Shown one piece after another: positions 44,925 through 54,417 of a stretch of DNA of 64,000 bases; within the stretch, counting starts at the first letter, position 1; each line of letters starts with the position of its first letter. The stretch covers positions 1 to 64,000 of the forward strand of contig NZ_JAYFUM010000012.1 in assembly GCF_034929435.1 (NCBI RefSeq). The letters run 5' to 3'. This DNA comes from Arcicella rigui. GTDB taxonomy: Bacteria > Bacteroidota > Bacteroidia > Cytophagales > Spirosomataceae. The notes beneath the pieces were generated by a model. That model was given only the letters and a program-made list of their open reading frames with translations. It was not told the DNA's origin and did no database searches. The translations under genes and the position numbers were made by a program.

Positions 44925-45914
44925 TTATTCATACCAGCTTTGAATATTATTTTTACTTTCAATTTTTTGCTCTAAAGTATCGGGTAGTTTTTCAAAAAAA
45001 TCTATTCCTGTTAGTGCTTCGATTTTGTCGATACTTACCGCAAAACTTTTGATAGATTTACTTGAGCCTTCGTTGGGTACTAAAAAAGCCACTGCTTTCT
45101 GCTCCGCTGGGTCATAAACGATTTTATAATAGGCTTTTGGTACAGCAATCTTATTAATTCTTCCGATTCGTTCAAGTCCTGTGGTAAGTATCGGCCCTGT
45201 CAAAACAATAAATTCTCCTTTTGTACTCACCCAAGTACGCACCTTACTTTCTAAATGATTCCAAATACCACGGTTAAAATCAGGTACTTGGGGCGACATA
45301 TTCGACATATAAAAAGTTTCGTCTTGCAATTCTTTATCATGTTTGAAATCACCTGCTGGACAAAGATGCCCACGGTCGAAACCCGAACGAGAATAATCTT
45401 GCGTAACTGCTGAACCTGTTTCTACTGATGGGTCTTCAATAAATTCATTCGAGCGTGGTTCGTGTCCAGTCACGGCTTCGCTACTAAGTTTATGAAGTAC
45501 CCAAGAAGCCTGTTCATACTCTTCTCTGTAATTCAAAATAAAGGCTTTGTGGCGAACGATTTCGTTGTTATGTTTTGAAAATGGAATGTATTTGTCTAAA
45601 TCATTGCTACTTTCAGTACTCCCTTTTTTATCGCTAAATAATTTATTTTTGATAATGTCTAAAACAGATTCTTCAACTTTCTTACTTACTTCTTCCTTAA
45701 TTCCATCTGTCAATTCTTTTGATTTTTCTTCTAAAAAAGTACTCTCTTCTTTGTCTGGTTTTACTTCTTCTGGGTTTTCTTTAGTACTTTTTTTAGAACT
45801 ATTAGAAAGACTCGAAAGGTCTCTCCCTAAGCTTTTCAAAGGTTGAGGTTTGCCCCAGTAATACAAAAAAACGCCAAGCAATAAGAGAAATAAAAGAAAT
45901 TTGATTTTGCCCAT
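44925..45914 (-). CDS. DNA/RNA non-specific endonuclease (NUC1 family)
   Basis: A beta-beta-alpha-Me nuclease. The active-site motif is 'SGFDRGHLCPAGDF' (His of DRGH), and the metal Asn region is 'SNMSPQVPDFNRGIWNHLE'. ATG at 45914 gives 'MGKIKFLLFLLLLGVFLYYWGK', a signal anchor, and about 329 residues; a longer frame to 46013 adds 33 residues without any signal pattern. A Lys/Glu/Ser-rich linker (about residues 30-110) precedes the nuclease domain. It is probably membrane-tethered and periplasmic, acting in nucleic-acid scavenging or defence. It is divergent from the flavoprotein gene at 46042. Confidence 0.87.
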   Translation of the reverse strand: MGKIKFLLFLLLLGVFLYYWGKPQPLKSLGRDLSSLSNSSKKSTKENPEEVKPDKEESTFLEEKSKELTDGIKEEVSKKVEESVLDIIKNKLFSDKKGSTESSNDLDKYIPFSKHNNEIVRHKAFILNYREEYEQASWVLHKLSSEAVTGHEPRSNEFIEDPSVETGSAVTQDYSRSGFDRGHLCPAGDFKHDKELQDETFYMSNMSPQVPDFNRGIWNHLESKVRTWVSTKGEFIVLTGPILTTGLERIGRINKIAVPKAYYKIVYDPAEQKAVAFLVPNEGSSKSIKSFAVSIDKIEALTGIDFFEKLPDTLEQKIESKNNIQSWYE

Positions 45915-46041
45915 TTTTTGAAAAAGATTAATCTTAGCGTGAAAATATGTTTGAAAATAAGATTTTGGAAATACCGCTACAAAATTCGCTAATTTTACGG
46001 CATGATGTATCAAGGTTTAAAATGCTACAAACCATCAAAAA

Positions 46042-47262
46042 ATGTCGAGAAAACAAATTATAGTGGTAGGTGCTGGTGCTGCGGGGTATTTCGGAGCAAT
46101 TACCGCAGCCGAGAACAACCCAACTGCGAAAATAACACTTTTAGAAAAGAATAGAACAGTTTTAAATAAAGTTCGTATTTCGGGCGGTGGACGTTGCAAC
46201 GTAACGCACGCTTGTTTTGATAATAAGCAATTATCAAAATTTTATCCGAGAGGTTCGGCTTTTTTAAGAAATTTATTTAATCAGTTTAATGCAACAAGTA
46301 CGGTAAAATGGTTTGAAAATCAAGGTGTTGTATTGAAAACAGAAGCCGACGGCAGAATGTTTCCTGAAACCGATAGTTCAGAAACCATCGCTACTTGTTT
46401 AGAGCAAAAGGCAAAAAAACTGGGCGTACAAGTAATTACTTCGGCAGGAGTGAAGCGAATTTTATTGGAAAAAAAAACAGTAAAAGCCGTAGAATTGCTA
46501 AGTGGTGAAGTCCTTCCCACAGATACTTTATTGATTACAACAGGCGGAAATCCACAAAAATCTGGTTATGAATGGTTGGCTGATTTGGGGCATTATATCA
46601 TCGAGCCTGTGCCTTCACTTTTTACTTTCAATGTGCCAAATTCCTTATTTTCAGAGCTTTCAGGCGTAAGCGTACAGAAAGCAATTGCCCGAATTGCGGG
46701 AAAAAAAATACAGCAAGAAGGAGCTTTGTTGGTAACGCATTGGGGTTTTTCTGGGCCAGCGATTTTGAAACTTTCAGCTTGGGGAGCAAGGGAATTAGCT
46801 GAGGCAAATTATGAATTTACGGCTTTAATCAATTGGATTCCTGATGTTTCAGAAAAAGAAGCAAGAGAAGCTTTTGCGATGATGAAAAAGGCAAGTCCTA
46901 AAAAAATCATTCAATCAAACGCTCTTTTTACGTTGCCAACTCGTCTTTGGAAGAAATTTTGTGAACTTTCAGAAATAGATGAAAATCTTCGTTGGATTGA
47001 TATTTCAAATAAATCTATGAATAAATTGATTGAAAATTTATTGAATTGCTCGCAAAAAGTACAAGGCAAAACTACTTTTAAAGAAGAATTTGTGACTTGC
47101 GGAGGAATAGATTTAGCAGAAATTAATCCACAAACGATGGAAAGTAAAATAGTGAAAAACTTATTTTTTGCAGGAGAAGTATTAGACATTGATGCCGTAA
47201 CGGGAGGTTTCAATTTCCAAGCTGCTTGGACAACAGGTTTTGTGGCAGGCAAAAATATGTAA
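46042..47262 (+). CDS. HI0933/BaiN-like flavoprotein
   Basis: A 406-residue NAD(P)/FAD-dependent oxidoreductase. The N-terminal Rossmann motif is 'IIVVGAGAAGYFGAITAAE', followed by 'KVRISGGGRCNVTHACFD', and the C-terminus is 'VTCGGIDLAEINPQTMESKIVKNLFFAGEVLDIDAVTGGFNFQAAWTTGFVAGKNM'. This is the YhiN/HI0933 family; the reaction is not established for this clade. Cytoplasmic, apparently monocistronic. Confidence 0.88.
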   Translation: MSRKQIIVVGAGAAGYFGAITAAENNPTAKITLLEKNRTVLNKVRISGGGRCNVTHACFDNKQLSKFYPRGSAFLRNLFNQFNATSTVKWFENQGVVLKTEADGRMFPETDSSETIATCLEQKAKKLGVQVITSAGVKRILLEKKTVKAVELLSGEVLPTDTLLITTGGNPQKSGYEWLADLGHYIIEPVPSLFTFNVPNSLFSELSGVSVQKAIARIAGKKIQQEGALLVTHWGFSGPAILKLSAWGARELAEANYEFTALINWIPDVSEKEAREAFAMMKKASPKKIIQSNALFTLPTRLWKKFCELSEIDENLRWIDISNKSMNKLIENLLNCSQKVQGKTTFKEEFVTCGGIDLAEINPQTMESKIVKNLFFAGEVLDIDAVTGGFNFQAAWTTGFVAGKNM

Positions 47263-47388
47263 TTAACTTACTTTATTTTCAAATTTTTGAAACAAAGATA
47301 GCAAGCATAGAATCATATTATCAGTGAGCTTTCGGCTATCATAATCAATAATTTTCAAATCTTCAAATCACCAAATTTTCAAATTACC

Positions 47389-48210
47389 ATGTACTTTCAG
47401 CAAATCACAGAAACTACTCAATTTATTCAGCAAAAAGTAAAAGATTTTCAGCCCGAATTTGGTATTATTTTAGGCACAGGCTTGGGAGCTTTGGTAAATG
47501 AAATTGATATTTTACATACTTTGTCTTATGCAGAAATTCCAAATTTTCCCGTTTCTACCGTAGAGTTTCATCAAGGAAAATTGATTTTTGGTAAAATCGG
47601 AGATAAGCATGTGGTTTGTATGCAAGGGCGTTTTCATTACTACGAAGGTTATTCTATGAAAGAAGTAACGTTTCCTGTAAGAGTAATGCAGCAATTGGGC
47701 GTACAGCAATTAATTGTATCGAATGCTTCTGGTGGCTTGAATCCCGATTTTAAAGTCGGTGATTTGATGATTATCCAAGACCATATTAGTTTGTTCATGC
47801 CCGAAAACCCTTTGACTGGCAAACATACTCCTTCTTTTGGCGACCGTTTTCCTGATATGTGCGACCCTTATGATTTAGCATTAATTGACAAAGCCGAGGA
47901 AATTGCCGCTTCTTTAACCATTCCAGTTCAGAAAGGTACATATATAATGTGTCCGGGGCCGCAATTGGAAACCAGAGCCGAGTACAAACTTTTAAGAGTT
48001 TTAGGAGCTGATGCCGTAGGAATGTCCACCGTTCCAGAAATTATCGTGGGGCATCAAATGGGGATGAAGTGTTTCGGAATGTCAATTATTACAGACATGG
48101 GCATTCCAGAAACTTTAGTGAAAGCAAGTCTTGAGAAAATCATTGCCGCCGCCAGTAAGTCAGAACCTTTGATGACAAAAATTATCAGTACTTTGATAAA
48201 AAGTCTTTAA
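47389..48210 (+). CDS. punA: Purine-nucleoside phosphorylase
   Basis: A 273-residue trimeric-type PNP that splits purine ribonucleosides with phosphate in purine salvage. Motifs are 'FGIILGTGLGALVNEI', 'GRFHYYEGYSMKEVTFPVRVMQ', 'IVSNASGGLNPDFKVGDLMII', and 'VGMSTVPEIIVGHQMGMKCFGMS', which contains the base-binding region. It ends at a strong terminator at 48222. The leader has the intergenic TTTTCAAATCTTCAAATC-type words. No operon partner. Confidence 0.93.
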   Translation: MYFQQITETTQFIQQKVKDFQPEFGIILGTGLGALVNEIDILHTLSYAEIPNFPVSTVEFHQGKLIFGKIGDKHVVCMQGRFHYYEGYSMKEVTFPVRVMQQLGVQQLIVSNASGGLNPDFKVGDLMIIQDHISLFMPENPLTGKHTPSFGDRFPDMCDPYDLALIDKAEEIAASLTIPVQKGTYIMCPGPQLETRAEYKLLRVLGADAVGMSTVPEIIVGHQMGMKCFGMSIITDMGIPETLVKASLEKIIAAASKSEPLMTKIISTLIKSL

Positions 48211-48221
48211 TTTAAAATAAT

Positions 48222-48266
48222 TGGGTATCCTAACTAAAACTATGATGAAAGGATACCCAGTTTTTT
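48222..48266. terminator. Terminator shared by convergent genes
   Basis: TGGGTATCC (48222-48230) and GGATACCCA (48251-48259) form a stem followed by TTTTTT, between punA and the convergent flavoprotein gene. Confidence 0.85.
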
Positions 48267-49935
48267 ACAGTTCTAACCTTTGTTTATCTTTCAACAAAAC
48301 AGCTTTCAATTTACTATAAGGTAGTTGCTGAGGCGATACTTTGTTGTTAATAGAAAGTACTGCTGCCGTAGCTGCCGATTGCCCTAAAATCATAAAAACG
48401 GGTTCCATCCTAATAGAACCATAAGCAATGTGCGAGCTTGATACACAAACAGGAACTAACAAATTATTACATTCTTTTTCTTTTGGTAAAATAGAGCCAT
48501 AAGCAATTGAATACGGCTTATCTGGGTGTACGCCTATATCTCCTTCGTTTTGTACATAGCCGTCTTTTTTGATATAACGTTGAGCATTATGGGCATCCAA
48601 AGCATAAGAACCCATTCCGATTGGATTAGGAACTTGAGTTTTTCCTAAAGCATCAGCCTCTTTCATCACAAATTCACCAATCATTCTTCTTGCTTCTCGG
48701 ATGTAGAGTTGATGTGGCCAATTTCCATTGTCCTTGAATTCATCTTTCGGTAAACCCCATTCTTGCATTTTTTCATGAACATCCGCTGGAATACTTTTGT
48801 CGTTTTGTAAAAAGTACATCAAACCTTTTTGATACAATTCATGCTCTTTGATGATTTGTTTACGACGGTCATAACTTGCTTCTGGGTAATCATAGTTTTT
48901 GCCGATATAGTCTGTACTAAAAGGTCCATGATTATTAGTATCTGTTTTACGATTAGGAATGTGGTCAAATTTATCAAAAGTTTCACGCCAGCCAGTGGCA
49001 AAAACTCGTGCAAGTAATTCATATCGAGCAGGGTTATAGCCTTCTGGTTTTTGAAAAGGGATTCTATTTTCTGGATGATTACTCAGACACATTCTGAAAC
49101 AATAGGCTTGAATTTTATTGTCTCCCGAACCATATTCAGCAATTGGTTCGGATGAAATTTCAGGCAAAAGTCCACTTGTTGAATCATTAGCTATTTTATA
49201 AGGACTAATTTTCGCTTTGAAATGATGACCATGTTGAAATACTTCTGGTTGAACACCATTCCATTTTTCGCCATAAACACTATTCGCTTCACGACCCACA
49301 TGATAATCAACGCCTGCCGCCGCCATAAGGTCGCCTTCGTAAGTAGCATCAATAAACATTTTTGCTTGATATACATTGCCGTTTAAAGTACGAAACGACT
49401 GGATACTTCCAGCTACTTTTACTACGCCTTTTTCAGAGCGGTCAAGCCATTCATTGCGGTAAATCAGTATTTTGTTTTCTTTGACAAAATCTTCAAATAC
49501 TTGTTCTGCTACATGTGGCTCAAAAATCCACATCGTTCTGTTCGTTCCATCAATGGCAGGAGTGCCTTGTCCTTTATTGCCGTATTCTTCTTTTTTCTGC
49601 CAATGCCAAGTACTATTGTTTTGATAATATTGATACAGTCTTTGATAAAATTCACGAGAAAGTCCACCAATTACTTCTTTGTTACCTGTATCAGTAAAAC
49701 CTAAACCACCCGAAGACAAACCGCCTAAGTGTGTATCAGGAGAAACAACGATTACGCTTTTCCCCATTTTTTTTACTTGTACAGCTGCTATGATGGCAGC
49801 CGAAGTTCCGCCATAAATAATTACATCTGCTTTGCGAACTTGTGTTTCGGTACTTTTATTTAGCTGGAATCCAGAAAATATAAAAACGATAAACGTAGCT
49901 TTTAAAAGCCAAAACAATTTTTTAATTCTTTTCAT
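48265..49935 (-). CDS. Secreted FAD-dependent oxidoreductase (PF12831-like)
   Basis: A 556-residue protein with a signal peptide ('MKRIKKLFWLLKATFIVFIFSG') and a FAD-binding Rossmann motif ('VIIYGGTSAAIIAAVQVKKMGKSVIVV', 'HLGGLSSGGLGFTDTG'), then 'MFIDATYEGDLMAAAGVDYHVGREA'. This layout is that of FAD_oxidored/xanthan-lyase-associated proteins, often found in polysaccharide-degrading gene sets; the substrate is unknown. The presence of a signal peptide on a flavoenzyme suggests a periplasmic location. A TPR gene lies 58 bp upstream on the same strand. Confidence 0.85.
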   Translation of the reverse strand: MKRIKKLFWLLKATFIVFIFSGFQLNKSTETQVRKADVIIYGGTSAAIIAAVQVKKMGKSVIVVSPDTHLGGLSSGGLGFTDTGNKEVIGGLSREFYQRLYQYYQNNSTWHWQKKEEYGNKGQGTPAIDGTNRTMWIFEPHVAEQVFEDFVKENKILIYRNEWLDRSEKGVVKVAGSIQSFRTLNGNVYQAKMFIDATYEGDLMAAAGVDYHVGREANSVYGEKWNGVQPEVFQHGHHFKAKISPYKIANDSTSGLLPEISSEPIAEYGSGDNKIQAYCFRMCLSNHPENRIPFQKPEGYNPARYELLARVFATGWRETFDKFDHIPNRKTDTNNHGPFSTDYIGKNYDYPEASYDRRKQIIKEHELYQKGLMYFLQNDKSIPADVHEKMQEWGLPKDEFKDNGNWPHQLYIREARRMIGEFVMKEADALGKTQVPNPIGMGSYALDAHNAQRYIKKDGYVQNEGDIGVHPDKPYSIAYGSILPKEKECNNLLVPVCVSSSHIAYGSIRMEPVFMILGQSAATAAVLSINNKVSPQQLPYSKLKAVLLKDKQRLEL

Positions 49936-49992
49936 AGTTTAGTTTGAGGTTAAATAATACATTGAAGACATTCTAAAATCGGTGAAGAATTT

Positions 49993-50319
49993 CTACATCT
50001 CCAATTCATCCAAAAGCATTTGGTATGCTCCTTTAAGTTCTTTTAAGGCACGCTCATTTCCTACTTTTTTTGCCAATTCGATACCTTCCTGATAGACTTT
50101 TTGAGCCGAATCATATTCTTCAAATTCTACCAACAAAGCTCCTGCATGATAATAAGTTGGCAAGTACTCAGAATGATTTTTTAGTAAGTATTCATAAATC
50201 TCCTTGGCTTTTGTAGGCTCAGTTTTTAAGTATTCTGTCGCTAAAGCGTAATGATTGAATGGGTCGTTTGGGTCTTCTTCAAGAAATTGTTTGAGTAATT
50301 CTAATCTATTTGAAAGCAT
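49993..50319 (-). CDS. Small TPR protein
   Basis: A 108-residue soluble protein made of about three TPR-like helical hairpins ('DPNDPFNHYALATEYLKTEPTKAKEIYEYLLKNHSEYLPTYYHAGALLVE...AQKVYQEGIELAKKVGN'). It presumably mediates protein-protein contacts. It precedes the secreted flavoprotein gene and is divergent from etfB. Confidence 0.8.
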   Translation of the reverse strand: MLSNRLELLKQFLEEDPNDPFNHYALATEYLKTEPTKAKEIYEYLLKNHSEYLPTYYHAGALLVEFEEYDSAQKVYQEGIELAKKVGNERALKELKGAYQMLLDELEM

Positions 50320-50485
50320 TGTATAATTTATTTATAAATAATAGTATGCTTGCATACTATTATTGAAACTTTTCGTTAATATTGTGAGAAGATAAGGAAT
50401 ACTACAAATTAAACCAAAAATAGTGAAATATTGAGAGTATATCCGAAAGCAAAATCTAATAGATTAACAAAATAAAGCATATAAA

Positions 50486-51220
50486 ATGAAAATTTTAGTT
50501 TGTGTTACCAGCGTACCCGACACCACAGCGAAAATTTCGTTCACGGACGGAGATACAAAATTCAACAAAGCAGGAGTTACTTACATCACTGGGCCTTATG
50601 ATGATTATGCACTTTCGAGGGCTATAGAGCTAAAAGAAAAATTAGGCGGTACAGTAACTGTATTGAATGTAGGCGAAGCAGATGCAGAACCTGTGATTCG
50701 TAAATGTTTGGCCATTGGTGCTGATGATGCCATTAGGGTAAACTGCGAACCTACGGATTCTTATTTTGTTGCTACGCAAATTGCGGCAATTGCTGCTACT
50801 GAAAAGTATGATTTAATCTTGATGGGTCGTGAATCTATCGACTTCAATAGTGGCGTAGTACACGGTTTAGTAGGCGAGCTTTTGGGCATTCCTTCGCTTT
50901 CGCCAGTAATGAAATTAGAAATTGAAGGAGGTGTAGCCAAGATTACTCGTGAAATTGAAGGCGGAAAAGAAGACCTTGAAGCTAATTTGCCTTTAGTATT
51001 GGGTTGTCAAGAACCAATTGCAGAATGGAAAATTCCGAATATGCGTGGAATCATGACGGCGAGAACCAAACCTTTGAAAGTAGTTCAGCCAGTAGGAGAG
51101 AACCTTACTTTTACGGAAAAATACCAATTGCCAGCCCCAAAAGGAGCTTGCAAAATGATTCCAGCCGAACAAGCCGAAGAGTTAATCGCTTTACTAAAAA
51201 CAGAAGCAAAAGTACTTTAA
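50486..51220 (+). CDS. etfB: Electron-transfer flavoprotein beta subunit
   Basis: A 244-residue subunit of ETF, which carries electrons from acyl-CoA dehydrogenases to the respiratory chain. It has the start 'MKILVCVTSVPDTTAKISF', AMP-binding-type 'LAIGADDAIRVNCE', and the family signature 'NLPLVLGCQEPIAEWKIPNMRGIMTARTKPL'. It is followed by etfA in the same direction, separated by 211 bp containing a quasi-palindrome, a longer gap than in most etfBA operons. Confidence 0.94.
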   Translation: MKILVCVTSVPDTTAKISFTDGDTKFNKAGVTYITGPYDDYALSRAIELKEKLGGTVTVLNVGEADAEPVIRKCLAIGADDAIRVNCEPTDSYFVATQIAAIAATEKYDLILMGRESIDFNSGVVHGLVGELLGIPSLSPVMKLEIEGGVAKITREIEGGKEDLEANLPLVLGCQEPIAEWKIPNMRGIMTARTKPLKVVQPVGENLTFTEKYQLPAPKGACKMIPAEQAEELIALLKTEAKVL

Positions 51221-51221
51221 G

Positions 51222-51325
51222 TGATGAGTTTTGAGTGCTGAGTTGTGCTTGCATAAAGTCGTTTACTTTCAAAACTCATCTTTCATAAGTAATCATGTAA
51301 AATTGTGAATTGTCAATTGTGAGTT
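51222..51325. repeat. Quasi-palindrome between etfB and etfA
   Basis: GATGAGTTTTGAGTGCTGAG faces TTTCAAAACTCATCTTTCA as an inverted repeat, followed by TTGTGAATTGTCAATTGTGA. It belongs to the loose family of low-complexity intergenic palindromes in this genome; no gene is visible in this gap. Confidence 0.55.
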
Positions 51326-51431
51326 AGTGTTTTGATTTTCAGTAATTTATTGTTCTTTTTAGTCAAAATAAATTTGCAAGATGACTTAATTCAAAACTCA
51401 TATTTCATTTCCATCTAAAATCCGAAATAAA

Positions 51432-52397
51432 ATGTCAGTATTAATATTCACTGAATTAGATAATGGAGCGATAAAAAAATCTTCGCTCGAAGCGGTGTTC
51501 TACGGAGCAGAGCTTGCAAAATTACAAGGTACTTCTGCCACAGTTTTAGCCATTGGCGAGGCATCGGCAGAGGAATTGGCCAAAGCTGGGAATTTTGGTG
51601 CTACCAAAGTACTTCATGCCAATGATGTACGTTTGGCAGAAGCCAATATTCAAGCTTATTCAAGTGTTTTAGGACAAGCCGTAGCACAAGAAGGCTCTGA
51701 GGTTGTTATTTTGGCTAAATCGTCGTTGGGTGATGCCGTAGCGGCAAGAGTGGCAGGAAAACTAAAAGCGGCGATTGTTTCAAACGTAACAGCATTGCCA
51801 AACCTTGAAAATGGTTTTAAAGTAAACAGAAGTATTTATACAGGAAAAGCTTTTGCAACGGTTGAATTAAAAACCGATAAAAAAATTCTTGCTATTAAGA
51901 AAAATGCTGTGGCAGTAGTTGAATCAAGTGATTTGGCTACGGTTGAAAGCTTCTCAACCTCGCTCAATGACGCTGATTTTGGTGTAAAATTAGTAGCAAC
52001 TCACAAAGCATCAAGTACTATTTCTTTACCAGAAGCGGATTTGGTAGTTTCGGCAGGAAGAGGTTTGAAAGGCCCAGAAAACTGGGGAATTGTGGAAGAT
52101 TTAGCCAATGCCTTGGGTGCAGCTACGGCTTGTTCAAAACCTGTTTCTGACTTAGATTGGAGACCTCACCACGAACACGTTGGACAAACAGGTATCAAAG
52201 TATCACCAAATTTGTACATCGCAGCAGGAATTTCCGGAGCAATTCAACATTTAGCGGGTGTCAATTCTTCAAAAGTAATTGTAGTAATTAACAAAGACCC
52301 TGAAGCTCCATTTTTCAAAGCAGCCGATTATGGTATCGTCGGAGATGTTTTTGATATTTTACCGAGATTAACAAAAGCAGTGTTGGCTTCAAAATAA
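51432..52397 (+). CDS. etfA: Electron-transfer flavoprotein alpha subunit
   Basis: A 321-residue partner of EtfB that holds FAD in its C-terminal domain: 'ADLVVSAGRGLKGPENWGIVEDLANALGAATACSKPVSDLDW...HVGQTGIKVSPNLYIAAGISGAIQHLAG' is the classic ETF alpha FAD signature. Transcribed with etfB toward the terminator at 52414. Cytoplasmic. Confidence 0.95.
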   Translation: MSVLIFTELDNGAIKKSSLEAVFYGAELAKLQGTSATVLAIGEASAEELAKAGNFGATKVLHANDVRLAEANIQAYSSVLGQAVAQEGSEVVILAKSSLGDAVAARVAGKLKAAIVSNVTALPNLENGFKVNRSIYTGKAFATVELKTDKKILAIKKNAVAVVESSDLATVESFSTSLNDADFGVKLVATHKASSTISLPEADLVVSAGRGLKGPENWGIVEDLANALGAATACSKPVSDLDWRPHHEHVGQTGIKVSPNLYIAAGISGAIQHLAGVNSSKVIVVINKDPEAPFFKAADYGIVGDVFDILPRLTKAVLASK

Positions 52398-52413
52398 ATT
52401 TCAAAAAAAGAAT

Positions 52414-52451
52414 AAAAGACCTGTGATTTTAATTTTCACAGGTCTTTTATT
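52414..52451 (+). terminator. Terminator after etfA
   Basis: AAAAGACCTGTGA and TCACAGGTCTTTT form a 13-bp stem, followed by ATTTTG. Confidence 0.85.
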
Positions 52452-52472
52452 TTGAATCTATTCTCAGAAAAC

Positions 52473-52503
52473 TTTTTTAAATTTATCGTGGTTTATATCT
52501 TTG
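52473..52503 (+). promoter_or_regulatory. Candidate promoter for the bifunctional nuclease gene
   Basis: An exact TAnnTTTG (TATCTTTG, 52496-52503) lies 52 bp before the start codon, with TTTTTT at about 52473 as a weak upstream element. Confidence 0.4.
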
Positions 52504-52555
52504 TCAGACGCTAATGAAAAAACTCGGTTAATAATTAAAAGCATATACTCGAAAA

Positions 52556-53146
52556 GTGGAAAAAATTAAGTTAGAAATATTAGGATTATCACCCAGTTCA
52601 TCACAAACGGGTTCATTTGCATTGGTGTTGGGAGAAGAGTTTGGCCCAAGAAGGCTACCCATCATTATTGGGATGTTTGAAGCACAAGCAATAGCCATCG
52701 AAATTGAAAAGATAGAACCCAACCGCCCTATGACCCATGATTTGTTTAAATCATTTGCTCGTACTTTTCATTATTCGGTAAGCGAGATTACCATCACAGA
52801 TATAAAAGAAGGTGTTTTCTTTGCAAAAATTCATTGTACAGACGGTATCAAAGATACTTATATAGATGCTCGTCCTTCGGATGCAATAGCCATTGGTCTT
52901 CGATTCAATGTTCCGATTTATACTTTTGAAAATGTATTGTCGGAAGCAGGAATTTCTTCAAACGAATCTTCAAAAGACCCATTAATGGAAGATTTAGAGC
53001 CAGAAGTAAAACCAAAGAAATCTTTCGGAGAAATGTTGAAAGAAAATCCAGTAGAACAACTCAATAAAATGTTGCAAGAAGCCTTAGCGAACGAAGAATA
53101 TGAAAAGGCTGCAAAAATTAGAGACGAATTGGATAAAAGAAATTAA
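52556..53146 (+). CDS. Bifunctional nuclease family protein (DUF151) with UVR domain
   Basis: A 196-residue protein. Residues 1-130 match the DUF151/bifunctional nuclease fold ('LALVLGEEFGPRRLPIIIGMFEAQAIAIEIEKIEPNRPMTHDL'-type core; here FALVLGEE). A UVR-like helical hairpin follows ('QLNKMLQEALANEEYEKAAKIRDELDKR'). A plant member of the family has DNase and RNase activity, but bacterial roles are unclear. The start is GTG at 52556; no earlier in-frame start is near. Confidence 0.85.
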   Translation: MEKIKLEILGLSPSSSQTGSFALVLGEEFGPRRLPIIIGMFEAQAIAIEIEKIEPNRPMTHDLFKSFARTFHYSVSEITITDIKEGVFFAKIHCTDGIKDTYIDARPSDAIAIGLRFNVPIYTFENVLSEAGISSNESSKDPLMEDLEPEVKPKKSFGEMLKENPVEQLNKMLQEALANEEYEKAAKIRDELDKRN

Positions 53147-53163
53147 TAAAATTGTACCTTCAC

Positions 53164-53196
53164 AAAAGCCATCTGATAGCCTCGGATGGCTTTTTG
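53164..53196 (+). terminator. Terminator after the bifunctional nuclease gene
   Basis: AAAAGCCATC pairs with GATGGCTTTTT, loop TGATAGCCTCG. Confidence 0.8.
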
Positions 53197-53270
53197 TTAA
53201 AAAGCGTTAATTGGCGTCAATTGCGTTAGAAAAATCGTAAATTTGTTAGAAATATTTGCCTCAAAATACT

Positions 53271-54152
53271 ATGGCTAAGATAAAAAAATTAGGAAGTACC
53301 CCCAATGTAATGGTGGTTGTTAGTCTTACAATCGCTCTTTTTCTGATTGGTTTGTGTGGGCTACTAACACTAAATGCCCGAAAATTAGCTGAATTAGTAA
53401 AGCAAAATGTTGAAGTACAGGTGTATTTGAAGAACGATTTAACCACTGTTCGTTTAGATTCAATCTACAAAGTATTAATTGCCAAGCCTTTTGTACTTTA
53501 TAAGGAAAATTCGCCACAAGTAAATTTTATTTCAAAAGAAGTAGCAGCCAAACAGTTTATTGAAGAGTCTGGTGAAGATTACCGAAAGTTATTAGGCGAA
53601 AATAATCCTCTTCATAATTTATACACCGTAAAAATTAAACAAGAATATTTTACGGATGCCAATTTAAAACAAATCAAAACCGAATTAGAGCAAATAGATG
53701 GCATACACGAAGTAGCTTATGTAGAAAATTTCGTGGATGAGGTGAATAGAAACATTTCAAAGATTTACTTAATTCTTTCAGTTTTTGTATTACTCTTATT
53801 ATTTATCATCATTATTTTGGTGAATAATACCATTAAATTAGCTCTTTACTCACAGCGTTTCTTGATTAGAAGTATGCAATTAGTAGGTGCAACTAATGCT
53901 TTCATTCGTAAGCCTTTTGTGGTCAGAGGAGCTTTACAAGGCTTAATTAGTGGTTTTGTTGCTTGTACTCTGTTAATCGTTTTACAGCAAGTAGCCGTAC
54001 AAAAAATAGAAGGCTTGGTTTTACTACAAGAAATGGACAAAATGCTGATATTAATAGGCGGTATTTTGATTATTGGAACATTGATGGGAGTTTTGAGTAC
54101 TTTCCAGTCAGTAGAGCGTTATTTAAGATTGTCTTTAGATGAACTTTATTAA
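53271..54152 (+). CDS. ftsX: Cell-division ABC permease FtsX
   Basis: A 293-residue membrane protein. An N-terminal span ('VMVVVSLTIALFLIGLCGLLTL') is followed by a periplasmic domain (about 45-165, 'VEVQVYLKNDLTT...') and three C-terminal spans, as in FtsX. With the ATPase FtsE it controls septal peptidoglycan hydrolases. I chose ATG at 53271; a TTG at 53256 would add five residues. A TAAATTTG promoter-like element lies at 53238-53245. ftsE is not next to it. The DUF3098 gene downstream is a usual partner in this phylum. Confidence 0.88.
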   Translation: MAKIKKLGSTPNVMVVVSLTIALFLIGLCGLLTLNARKLAELVKQNVEVQVYLKNDLTTVRLDSIYKVLIAKPFVLYKENSPQVNFISKEVAAKQFIEESGEDYRKLLGENNPLHNLYTVKIKQEYFTDANLKQIKTELEQIDGIHEVAYVENFVDEVNRNISKIYLILSVFVLLLLFIIIILVNNTIKLALYSQRFLIRSMQLVGATNAFIRKPFVVRGALQGLISGFVACTLLIVLQQVAVQKIEGLVLLQEMDKMLILIGGILIIGTLMGVLSTFQSVERYLRLSLDELY

Positions 54153-54194
54153 CAAATAAAAAGATTTGATAATTTATAATTCAACATACATATT

Positions 54195-54398
54195 ATGTCT
54201 AACAAAGAAAAACTTCCTTTTGGAAAAACAAACTATACAATCATGTTAGTCGGCATTGCGATTATTCTTGCAGGCTTTTTTATTATGAGTCTCGACAAAG
54301 AAGAATTTGGATTTGGATTTTTAGGATTGACACTCGGCCCAATTATTGTACTTTTAGGCTTTGGCATAGAATTCTTTGCGATTTTAAAGAAATCGTAA
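54195..54398 (+). CDS. DUF3098 small membrane protein
   Basis: A 67-residue protein with two membrane spans ('IMLVGIAIILAGFFIM', 'LGLTLGPIIVLLGFGIEFFAIL') and the DUF3098 opening 'LPFGKTNYTIM'. In Bacteroidota it is commonly encoded directly after ftsX, as here (42-bp gap), suggesting a link to cell division, but its role is not known. Confidence 0.87.
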   Translation: MSNKEKLPFGKTNYTIMLVGIAIILAGFFIMSLDKEEFGFGFLGLTLGPIIVLLGFGIEFFAILKKS

Positions 54399-54417
54399 TT
54401 AAGTACAGGATTCAAGT

